Assembly: GCA_046048895.1 (NCBI GenBank)
Contig: JBJOFF010000033.1
Location: 1-6,620, forward strand
Source: ZLKRG08 sp046048895
Lineage (GTDB): Bacteria; Actinomycetota; Actinomycetes; Nanopelagicales; Nanopelagicaceae
DNA: 6,620 nt
Direction of reading: 5' to 3'
The notes beneath the pieces were generated by a model, which was not told the DNA's origin, ran no database searches, and saw nothing but the letters and a program-made list of their open reading frames with translations. The first letter of the stretch is position 1; the number at the start of each line of letters is the position of its first letter. This document shows positions 1 to 5,773 of the stretch, piece after piece. The translations under genes and the position numbers were made by a program.

Positions 1-394
1 GTTCGGCCTTCTCCTTAAGGCGACGGTGGCGTCCCTCAAGAATTCTTAATCGGCTATGTGATGAAGTTGCGCCAAAGAATGCAAAGCGCGCTTCGAAGCC
101 ATCATCTTCCCAAGATTCTGGATTTACCGAATCAGTTAAGTTGGCGAACTTCTTCTCGCCAGCTTTGGTGATGTTATAAATAATGCGCGAACGACGAGTG
201 CTCTGGTCAACGCGCTCTGCAATTAACCCCGCCTCTAACATTCTGCGCAGTTGCGGATATAAAACTGAGAAAGAGAGGGCGCGAAAAGGTCCGTAAATTG
301 CACTTAACCGCTTTCGGATCTCGTAACCATGTAGCGGCGATTGGCAGAGCAAGCCAAGGAGGGTGAACTCCAGGGTTTCCGCCTTGCTGCGCAT
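1..394 (-). CDS. PadR-family transcriptional regulator (3' end beyond the left edge)
   Basis: The first 131 codons are visible, beginning at the ATG at 394-392; the C-terminal part is cut off by the window edge. The N-terminal half is a PadR winged helix-turn-helix: FTLLGLLCQSPLHGYEIRKR (residues 10-29), then SVLYPQLRRMLEAGLI (43-58) for the recognition-helix region, then a basic wing around RRSRIIYNITKAGEKKF (67-83). PadR proteins are dimeric repressors, often of transporters or of their own gene, with a helical C-terminal dimerisation arm that here begins near residue 85. The start is supported by a good Shine-Dalgarno GAGAGG (complement of 401-406), six bases upstream. The GPFRALSF stretch after the first helices resembles, from memory, the PadR protein next to inositol-phosphate synthase (Rv0047c type), so ino1 may lie to the left. 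The ligand is unknown. Palindromes just upstream of the gene suggest autoregulation and control of the divergent uraA operon. Confidence 0.9.
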   Translation of the reverse strand, partial: MRSKAETLEFTLLGLLCQSPLHGYEIRKRLSAIYGPFRALSFSVLYPQLRRMLEAGLIAERVDQSTRRSRIIYNITKAGEKKFANLTDSVNPESWEDDGFEARFAFFGATSSHSRLRILEGRHRRLKEKAE

Positions 395-403
395 GTTGAG
401 CCT

Positions 404-468
404 CTCGATATTCCAGTAATTCCGATATATCGAAACGATATATCGAGACGGAATTTAACCCGATATAT
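404..468. promoter_or_regulatory. Palindromic operator cluster (CGATATATCG), probable PadR binding sites
   Basis: Two identical perfect 10-bp palindromes, CGATATATCG, lie at 423-432 and 436-445, separated by AAA, with centres 13 bp apart. Partial copies flank them: CTCGATAT at 404-411 and CGATATAT at 461-468. An outer inverted repeat, AATTCCG (418-424) and CGGAATT (449-455), brackets the pair. The cluster is in the divergent spacer between the PadR gene and uraA. The left partial copy runs up to the PadR Shine-Dalgarno, and the right one overlaps the best -10 candidate for uraA. PadR proteins bind AT-rich inverted repeats next to their own genes, so assignment to the neighbouring PadR is natural. 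It remains inference, because another regulator could use these sites. Confidence 0.6.
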
Positions 469-469
469 A
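464..469 (+). promoter_or_regulatory. Candidate -10 box of the uraA operon
   Basis: TATATA fits a sigma-70-type -10 element and would start transcription near 476, giving a leader of about 94 bases before the uraA ATG. No convincing -35 box is seen at the right distance. The box overlaps the rightmost CGATATAT partial palindrome, so a bound repressor would block it. Other AT-rich hexamers in 425-469 could serve instead. Confidence 0.3.
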
Positions 470-484
470 CAAAGAAAGCCACTT

Positions 485-565
485 TCAGGCGTGTTGAGCC
501 ACTGTGAGCCTGAGCACCACGCCTAGCCTTGGCGAGTCCTTCCCCGCAACTTAACTTGAAAGGAC
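485..565 (+). promoter_or_regulatory. Structured uraA leader with competing stems and a masked Shine-Dalgarno
   Basis: Four stems can be drawn on the plus strand. Stem A pairs TCAGGC (485-490) with GCCTGA (508-513). Stem B pairs AGGCGTG (487-493) with CACGCCT (518-524) and so excludes A. Stem C pairs CGCC (520-523) with GGCG (531-534) and also excludes B. Stem D pairs GTCCTT (536-541) with AAGGAC (560-565), which is the uraA Shine-Dalgarno itself. The states A+C and B are mutually exclusive, and D would close the ribosome binding site. This is the layout expected of a translational riboswitch or a protein-controlled leader, fitting for a nucleobase permease. I recognise no known riboswitch consensus and no PyrR-type GAGAGG loop. 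The stems were found by eye without energy calculation, so chance pairing is possible. Confidence 0.4.
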
Positions 566-569
566 ATCT

Positions 570-1826
570 ATGTCTCTTCTTAGCTGGAAGCTTCACGGGG
601 ATGGCAAATCAGTCTCTGCTGGAGATGTTGTCTCTATCGATGAGCGTTTAACTTGGCCGCGCACGATTGGCGTTGGCTTGCAGCATATCGCCGCAATGTT
701 TGGTGCCACCTTCCTGGTTCCGATTATCACCGGATTCCCACCAACTACCACGCTCTTCTTCTCAGGTATCGGAACCATGTTGTTCCTTATTATTACCAAG
801 AATCGCGTACCAAGTTACTTGGGATCCTCTTTTGCTTTCTTAGCTCCAATCGCAGCGGCGATGGGGGCAGATAAGAATTTCGGCGCAGCACTTGGCGGCG
901 TGGTCGTTACTGGTGTGATCTTGGCACTGGTTGGTTTAGTTGTAAAAGCAGCTGGCACCAATTGGATTACTTGGATGTTGCCACCGGTTGTTACCGGAAC
1001 CATCGTGATGTTGATAGGTCTAAATCTATCTGGTGCAGCAAAGAATAATTTTGCAGCAGGTCCTGAAGTTGCAGTAGTAACACTTGCATCAATCGGCGTA
1101 ATCGCTGCAGTTTCAAAAGGATTCATGTCCCGTATCAGTATCTTCCTTGGAATTGTAATCGGTTATGTGTTTGCAGCGGTTCGCGGCGATGTTAACTTTG
1201 ATGGAGTAAAAGCCGCCAAGTGGTTTGCGCTTCCTGATTTCACAACTCCAACTTTCTCTGGCAGCGCAATCGTTTTGTTCTTGCCAGTAGTTTTGGTTTT
1301 GATAGCTGAGAATGTTGGCCACGTAAAGGCAGTAGCGGCAATGACTGGCAAAGATCTTGATGATGCAATGGGTGATGCGCTACTTGCAGATGGTTTAGCT
1401 ACCACTGTCGCGGGTTTTGGTGGCGGTTCTGGAACTACTACTTATGCTGAAAATATCGGTGTAATGGCAGCTACTCGCGTCTACTCAACTGCGGCTTACT
1501 GGATCGCTGGTATTGGCGCGATTTTGCTTGGTTTAGTGCCGAAATTTGGCGCAATTCTTAGCGCTACTCCGGTAGGTGCACTAGGTGGTGCAGGAACTGC
1601 GCTATTTGGCATGATCGGAATTCTCGGCGCACGTATCTGGATTGATGCCAAGGTTAATTTTGCAGACCCAATTAACCTACTTGTTTCTGCTTCTGCGCTA
1701 GTAATTGGTATCTCCGATATGGCTTGGAGCGTTGGAAAGTACACCTTTAGTGGAATTATCAATGCGACTCTAGTCTCAGTACTGGGCACGTTAATTCTTA
1801 ACGCGCTACGTAAGAGTCGAGGCTAA
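570..1826 (+). CDS. uraA: NCS2-family uracil/nucleobase permease
   Basis: A 418-residue inner-membrane transporter of the nucleobase-cation symporter-2 family (UraA/PyrP; E. coli UraA is about 430 residues), expected to import uracil with protons. Hydrophobic segments run through most of the protein after a hydrophilic first 30 residues. Family signatures are clear: GLQHIAAMFGATFLVP (36-51), VPSYLGSSFAF (80-90, the half-helix/strand of segment 3), AENVGHVKA (246-254) with the substrate-site Glu247, and TTTYAENIGVMAATRVYS (289-306) with Glu294. E. coli UraA has Gly before this second Glu; here it is Ala293. I believe this form is common in actinobacterial homologues. The ATG is set by AAAGGA (559-564) five bases upstream. 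It is the first gene of a likely three-gene operon. Xanthine or another base cannot be excluded as substrate, but the ENIGVMA..RVYS block favours uracil. Confidence 0.9.
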   Translation: MSLLSWKLHGDGKSVSAGDVVSIDERLTWPRTIGVGLQHIAAMFGATFLVPIITGFPPTTTLFFSGIGTMLFLIITKNRVPSYLGSSFAFLAPIAAAMGADKNFGAALGGVVVTGVILALVGLVVKAAGTNWITWMLPPVVTGTIVMLIGLNLSGAAKNNFAAGPEVAVVTLASIGVIAAVSKGFMSRISIFLGIVIGYVFAAVRGDVNFDGVKAAKWFALPDFTTPTFSGSAIVLFLPVVLVLIAENVGHVKAVAAMTGKDLDDAMGDALLADGLATTVAGFGGGSGTTTYAENIGVMAATRVYSTAAYWIAGIGAILLGLVPKFGAILSATPVGALGGAGTALFGMIGILGARIWIDAKVNFADPINLLVSASALVIGISDMAWSVGKYTFSGIINATLVSVLGTLILNALRKSRG

Positions 1827-1835
1827 ACTTCTTAC

Positions 1836-2480
1836 ATGCCAATTCCCTCGCGATTATTTGAGTATGCAATCGCTGCTTACTTAATCATCTTGGCCCCGGG
1901 GCCAAGCGTGCTCTTTATTGTGGCCCGTGCAATCTCTTGGGGTAAGAAAGTTGCACTTGCAACTGCGGCAGGAAATGTAAGTGGTTCCTTTGTATTGGCA
2001 ACGCTCACTGCGCTTGGTATCGGTCCAATCCTCCAGCGCAGTGAGCTTGCTTATAACGCCGTTCAATGGGGCGGCGGACTTTATTTAATGTATTTAGGAC
2101 TGGATGCAATTCGCAAGCGATCCCAACATGCAGATGACATGACAGATTTATCTGGAGGTCAACCAACTGCGCTTCGCACTTGGCGAGAAGGTTTTGTAGT
2201 CGGAGTTTTAAATCCCAAAGCGATTGTTTTTTATGCCGCAGTCTGTCCGCAATTTATTGATCGCGATCGCGGACATGTAACTTGGCAGCTCTGGTTCTTG
2301 GGGTTGGTCTTCTGCATCATTGCGCTTTTGAGTGATGGCATGTGGGGGCTGCTTGCAGGAGAAGCTCGCGAATGGCTCTCATCTGATCGTGGTCGCTTAG
2401 AGAAACTTCGCGCCGGTGGTGGCGGGGTGATGATTTTGTTAGGAATTCTTATTATTGTGCAGGCGGTAACCTCAACATGA
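1836..2480 (+). CDS. LysE/RhtB-family exporter
   Basis: A 214-residue membrane protein of the LysE/RhtB superfamily, the usual length for the family, which exports amino acids or related small metabolites. Six hydrophobic stretches are visible, roughly 8-28, 40-62, 72-90, 116-138, 148-170 and 193-212. The signature PGP lies at 21-23 after the first helix half, and the conserved G-x-L-NPKA motif at 123-129 opens the second half; these are the two conserved elements of the family. Substrate cannot be read from sequence. The gene starts 9 bp after the uraA stop without a recognisable Shine-Dalgarno, so translation probably depends on ribosomes arriving from uraA. It overlaps the next gene by four bases (ATGA). 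The pairing with a uracil permease could reflect shared expression rather than a shared pathway. Confidence 0.9.
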   Translation: MPIPSRLFEYAIAAYLIILAPGPSVLFIVARAISWGKKVALATAAGNVSGSFVLATLTALGIGPILQRSELAYNAVQWGGGLYLMYLGLDAIRKRSQHADDMTDLSGGQPTALRTWREGFVVGVLNPKAIVFYAAVCPQFIDRDRGHVTWQLWFLGLVFCIIALLSDGMWGLLAGEAREWLSSDRGRLEKLRAGGGGVMILLGILIIVQAVTST

Positions 2481-3139
2481 AAAAACCAGCTACACCAACT
2501 AGATCTACAATTCGTCCATCGGATTTAACTTTTGGACTATCAACTTGTAGACGTTGTTTATGGATTTTCTACTGGTTCAAGGTGCAAGCTCCTTTAACTA
2601 TGCCGCTGGTTTCAACGCTTGCCGATATGCAGGAGCAGTTATTTCAAGGCGCTATTTTGCGAGACATCGACTCGTCACTGGGCGATGGCAAAATTACTAA
2701 ATGGGGGCAATTTATAAATAGCTCCAAAATCAAAATCAATGGCGAAGAGAGTAGATGGCGCTTCTATGGCAAATACGATGTCTTGGGCGAGAATAGCGAT
2801 GGTTCGCTAGCAATTATCGATTGCAAAGTAAGCGATTCTGATCGCGATAGCGCTGCACATTACGCACCGCAACTTGAGGCATATGCATACTCACTTGAAA
2901 ATCCAGCGGTCGGCGAAGGCCAGCGCGTTGATTCAATGGGGTTATTGGTATGGAATCCAGACCACGCCGAAGTAGATGGATTTAAAGTGCGCCAGAAATA
3001 TGTTCCCGTGCCACGCGATACCGTTCGATTCAATGCGTTAGTTGAAGATTTAATAACGATGCTCGAAGGCGAGATTCCAAATAGCGGTGTCGATTGCCCA
3101 ACTTGTAAATTTTTAAATGCGCGCAATGCGCTTGGTTGA
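2477..3139 (+). CDS. Stand-alone PD-(D/E)XK nuclease-fold protein with four paired cysteines (RecB/Cas4-like)
   Basis: A 220-residue soluble protein with the marks of the RecB/Cas4 branch of PD-(D/E)XK nucleases. The N-terminal RPSDLTFGLSTCRRC (13-27) resembles the S-x-L...C opening of RecB-type domains. GKYD (98-101) supplies the metal-binding Asp101, IIDCK (113-117) gives the D-x-K pair Asp115/Lys117, and QLEAY (132-136) is the QxxxY motif of the following helix. Cysteines are paired at both ends, C24xxC27 and C207xxC210, an arrangement that could hold an iron-sulfur cluster or zinc, as the end cysteines of Cas4 and AddB do. The cysteine pattern is not the one-plus-three of Cas4. No helicase, cas gene or CRISPR array accompanies it. 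The start overlaps the exporter stop (ATGA), implying translational coupling, with a weak AGGCGG at 2461-2466. The fold is fairly sure; the target (DNA repair, RNA or other) is unknown. Confidence 0.75.
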   Translation: MKKPATPTRSTIRPSDLTFGLSTCRRCLWIFYWFKVQAPLTMPLVSTLADMQEQLFQGAILRDIDSSLGDGKITKWGQFINSSKIKINGEESRWRFYGKYDVLGENSDGSLAIIDCKVSDSDRDSAAHYAPQLEAYAYSLENPAVGEGQRVDSMGLLVWNPDHAEVDGFKVRQKYVPVPRDTVRFNALVEDLITMLEGEIPNSGVDCPTCKFLNARNALG

Positions 3140-3835
3140 TTAATCTTCTTCTGAAATTTCAGACTTACGCTTAGATGCGTAAATATCTACATACTCTTGG
3201 CCCGACATGCTCTGAATTTTGCGCATAATCTCATCAGTGACATCGCGCAAGGTATTCATATCGGTGGCATCGCCACTGAAATACATAGGTTCGCCAAATT
3301 GCATTTTGACGCGTTTAACTTTTGGAATTAACTTTCCAGTTGGTTGAATCTCGTGCGTATTAAACATCGCAACTGGAATAACTGGTGCGCCAGATTCCAT
3401 CGCCAAACGCGCAATTCCAGTACGACCTTTATATAAACGGCCATCTGGAGATCGAGTTCCCTCTGGATAGATTCCTAGGCAATCTCCTTCAGAGAGAATT
3501 TTTAAACCAGTAAGTAAAGCTGCTTCTGAGCGCCGACCACCACTTCGATCCACTGGCACCTGTCCAAGTGCAATAAAAGTTAACTTCTGAATGAAACCTT
3601 TAATGCCTGGTGAATTGAAATATTCCGCTTTTGCTAAGTAGGTAACTTTGCGCGGCACGACCAATGGCATAAAAACGGAATCGCTAAAAGAGAGGTGATT
3701 ACTTGCCAAGATACAAGGACCAGTTGCTGGCACGTGGCGTAAACCTTTTACCTTTGGTCTGAAAGCTAGAAGCAATACCGGAGTGAGTAATGCACGCAGC
3801 GTCCCATAAGGAAGCTTTGTCGGTATCTCAGCCAT
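3140..3835 (-). CDS. plsC: 1-acyl-sn-glycerol-3-phosphate acyltransferase (PlsC/LPLAT family)
   Basis: A 231-residue membrane-associated acyltransferase that would transfer a fatty acyl group to lysophosphatidate or a similar acceptor in phospholipid synthesis. All four family blocks are in order: NHLSFSD (46-52, catalytic His47/Asp52), VDRSGGRR (95-102), YPEGTRS (123-129) and VIPVAM (152-157). A hydrophobic stretch at about 15-25 may anchor it. I chose the ATG at 3835-3833: the next in-frame ATG upstream (3862) would add nine unconvincing residues and overlap the divergent gene, and a -10-like box sits exactly seven bases before 3835. The longest reading frame, from 4000, lies inside the opposite oxidoreductase gene and is spurious. 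The C-terminus is charged. The gene ends base-to-base against the convergent nuclease gene. It resembles the M. tuberculosis Rv2182c type by family and neighbourhood; the exact acceptor is unproven. Confidence 0.9.
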   Translation of the reverse strand: MAEIPTKLPYGTLRALLTPVLLLAFRPKVKGLRHVPATGPCILASNHLSFSDSVFMPLVVPRKVTYLAKAEYFNSPGIKGFIQKLTFIALGQVPVDRSGGRRSEAALLTGLKILSEGDCLGIYPEGTRSPDGRLYKGRTGIARLAMESGAPVIPVAMFNTHEIQPTGKLIPKVKRVKMQFGEPMYFSGDATDMNTLRDVTDEIMRKIQSMSGQEYVDIYASKRKSEISEED

Positions 3836-3842
3836 GGGCGCA

Positions 3843-3848
3843 AGTATG
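3843..3848 (-). promoter_or_regulatory. Candidate -10 box for a leaderless plsC transcript
   Basis: Read on the minus strand, CATACT is followed by seven bases (TGCGCCC) and then the plsC ATG. That spacing would place the transcription start at or next to the A of the start codon. No Shine-Dalgarno precedes this ATG, which fits a leaderless message, frequent in actinobacteria. No clear -35 box is visible. Confidence 0.4.
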
Positions 3849-3860
3849 CCACCATGAGCC

Positions 3861-4817
3861 ATGAGCATTAAATGGGGCGTATTAGGTACCGGTGGCATCG
3901 CTCGTGAATTTACTGAGGATTTACTCTCACATACTGAAATGTCAGTCTCCGCAGTTGGTTCACGTTCAATCGAGAACGCTAAGAATTTTCGTGCGGGCAT
4001 TACTGCATACGGAAGCTACGAAGAGTTGGTGGCATCTGATGTTGATGCAATTTATGTAGCTACTCCTCATCAAGCACATGCATCCAACACCATCTTGGCG
4101 CTAAATGCAGGTAAACCAGTGCTCTGTGAAAAACCATTTGCAGTTAATGCAAACGAAGCTAAAGCAATGGCTACTACTGCAAAAGAAAATAATTTGTTAT
4201 TGATGGAAGCGATGTGGACTAGATATTTACCGCACATTCAAAAAGTGCGCGAAATAATTCATGAACTTGGTGATATTTATAATGTCCAAGCAGATCACGG
4301 ACAATCATTGCTGCATATCAAGCGCCTAACTGATCCTGCATATGCAGGTGGTGCGTTACTTGATTTAGGAATCTATCCAGTCTCGTTTACTTATTTTATT
4401 TTTGGCAAACCCGAAAAAATCACTGCAAAGGGAGTGGTTGAAAATGGCGTTGATCTGCAGACCAGCGCGATTTTTGAATATTCCGGCGGACGTCAGGCAG
4501 TAATTAATACCGTAATGAATGCCAAATCCCCTACCACTGCATCTATCAATGGCAGTAAGGCAAGATTGGAGCTTGCAACTAGTTTCTATCGCCCTACCGA
4601 TATGCGAATAATTTATAACGATGGTCGTACTGTGGAATTTAAAAATGAATATCGCGGACATGGACTTCGCGAGCAAGCGATTTATTTCGAGAAACTTTTG
4701 ATTTCGGGTAAAAAGGATTCAGAACTACTTTCGATATCTGAAACCATTTCAATCATGGAGACAATGGATGAGATGCGAAATCAGATCGGATTGAAATACC
4801 CAGCTTTAGAGAATTGA
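3861..4817 (+). CDS. Gfo/Idh/MocA-family NAD(P)-dependent oxidoreductase (dihydrodiol / D-xylose dehydrogenase type)
   Basis: A 318-residue cytosolic dehydrogenase. The N-terminal Rossmann domain (about 1-120) begins VLGTGGIA (7-14), with the dinucleotide glycines, and includes the family's EKP motif (90-92, Lys91 catalytic). The C-terminal alpha/beta domain contains MEAMWTRYLP (115-124) and GGALLDLGIYPV (163-174). MEAMWTR and the D-L-G-I-Y stretch, with Tyr172 in place of the His found in many relatives, point to the subgroup of dimeric dihydrodiol dehydrogenase and NADP-dependent D-xylose dehydrogenase. A sugar or polyol substrate is therefore likely, but the exact one is open. The ATG at 3861 leaves only a few residues before the first strand. 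The ATG at 3854 stops after five codons. No Shine-Dalgarno is evident. The gene is divergent from plsC by 25 bp and convergent with the ROK kinase gene by 3 bp. Confidence 0.9.
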   Translation: MSIKWGVLGTGGIAREFTEDLLSHTEMSVSAVGSRSIENAKNFRAGITAYGSYEELVASDVDAIYVATPHQAHASNTILALNAGKPVLCEKPFAVNANEAKAMATTAKENNLLLMEAMWTRYLPHIQKVREIIHELGDIYNVQADHGQSLLHIKRLTDPAYAGGALLDLGIYPVSFTYFIFGKPEKITAKGVVENGVDLQTSAIFEYSGGRQAVINTVMNAKSPTTASINGSKARLELATSFYRPTDMRIIYNDGRTVEFKNEYRGHGLREQAIYFEKLLISGKKDSELLSISETISIMETMDEMRNQIGLKYPALEN

Positions 4818-4818
4818 C

Positions 4819-4833
4819 AGCTAGCGTCTAGCT
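4819..4833. other. Small perfect inverted repeat at a convergent gene junction
   Basis: AGCTAG (4819-4824) and CTAGCT (4828-4833) can form a 6-bp stem with a three-base loop exactly where the oxidoreductase and ROK kinase genes meet; it covers the ROK stop codon. It could act as a weak bidirectional transcription end, but it has no T-run on either side and little GC in the stem, so I do not call it a terminator. Confidence 0.25.
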
Positions 4834-5768
4834 AAATCCGCTACCCCAACTAGACCTGCATCATTACCCAGAGTTGCCGCTACTAGCTTTGGATAGGGAT
4901 GCTTACCGGCAAATGGCATTTTTCGCTCCATATTTGCTTTTGTTGGCTCTAGCAAAATAGCTCCGGCATCAACTACGCCACCGCCAATCACAATAATTCC
5001 TGGATCTAAAATTACTGAGAGCGAGGCAATACCAGCGCCTAACCATTGTGCGGTGGTATTAAAAGCAGCCAAAGCAACTACATCGCCAGCGCGTGCAGCT
5101 TCAGTGACGTGATGTCCTTTAAGTCCTTCGATGGTTCCGTCGCCTAAGGCCAATAAATTTCGGGCAATATCAGGAGTTGCGGCAATCGCTTCACGAACGT
5201 GGCGCATCAAACCACTTCCCGATGCATACTGTTCGAAACATCCGCGGGCACCACAACCACATAGATGTCCCTCAGGAACTACTCGCATATGGCCAATTTC
5301 GCCAGCGATTCCAAAAGCGCCACGATGTAATTGTCCATTTACAACTATTCCTGCGCCGATTCCGGTGCCAATGGTTAATAACAACATATGTGCTTCGCCG
5401 CGCCCGGCACCGAAAACCGCTTCACCCCATGCTGCAGCGTTGCCATCATTTTCAATTACGACATCTGTACCAATGAGCGCAGTTAATTCTGCATCTAAAT
5501 TAACGCCATTCCATCCAGCGATATTTGGAGTTGCCAGCATAGTTTTGCGATCAGATGAAACAAATCCCGCTGCAGAGACTCCCACCGCAGAGACTTTATG
5601 GTTGCGCATTAATTCCAGCGCCACCTCTGCAATAGTTTTGGTTAGCTCTGCTCCGCCTTGTCTTGGAGTATCACGTCGAGCTTTCTCTAAGATATTTCCA
5701 GCTTCATCAACTACGCCACCTAATACTTTGGTGCCGCCGACATCAATACCAATCGTTAAGTTACTCAA
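4821..5768 (-). CDS. glkA: ROK-family glucokinase
   Basis: A 315-residue cytosolic sugar kinase that most likely phosphorylates glucose to glucose-6-phosphate with ATP (some actinobacterial members also use polyphosphate). Domain landmarks are complete: DVGGTK (9-14, phosphate loop), ENDGNAAAWGE (106-116) with catalytic Asp108, LTIGTGIGAGI (131-141), GEIGH (156-160) contacting sugar and zinc, the zinc-binding CGCGARGC (170-177) followed by FEQYASG, and IVIGGG (259-264) in the nucleotide-binding half. The start is TTG (5768-5766), supported by GAAGG nine bases upstream and by the DVGGTK motif falling at the usual position; no in-frame ATG or GTG exists nearby. It follows the SRPBCC gene by 5 bp, probably in one transcript. 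Length and motifs match actinobacterial GlkA; ROK kinases for other hexoses are the main alternative. Confidence 0.88.
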   Translation of the reverse strand: MSNLTIGIDVGGTKVLGGVVDEAGNILEKARRDTPRQGGAELTKTIAEVALELMRNHKVSAVGVSAAGFVSSDRKTMLATPNIAGWNGVNLDAELTALIGTDVVIENDGNAAAWGEAVFGAGRGEAHMLLLTIGTGIGAGIVVNGQLHRGAFGIAGEIGHMRVVPEGHLCGCGARGCFEQYASGSGLMRHVREAIAATPDIARNLLALGDGTIEGLKGHHVTEAARAGDVVALAAFNTTAQWLGAGIASLSVILDPGIIVIGGGVVDAGAILLEPTKANMERKMPFAGKHPYPKLVAATLGNDAGLVGVADLARR

Positions 5769-5773
5769 ACTAA

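Noticed and set aside
485..534. Intrinsic terminator (attenuator) upstream of uraA
   Set aside because: The hairpins are not followed by a T-run; control at the ribosome binding site fits better.
207..596. Minus-strand open frame of 129 codons across the PadR/uraA spacer
   Set aside because: It overlaps the PadR coding region in another frame, the operator cluster and the uraA start; its protein has low-complexity, shadow-like composition.
2245..2274. Inverted repeat GTCCGC / GCGGAC with an inner GCGATCGC palindrome
   Set aside because: It sits inside the exporter coding region with an 18-base loop and no repeat elsewhere; codon content explains it.
2477..3139. Cas4 of a CRISPR system
   Set aside because: There are no cas genes or repeat-spacer units in the window, and the cysteine layout is two plus two rather than one plus three.
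3836..4000. N-terminal extension of the acyltransferase frame up to 4000 on the minus strand
   Set aside because: It lies opposite the well-supported start and Rossmann motif of the oxidoreductase, and the added residues resemble no acyltransferase domain.
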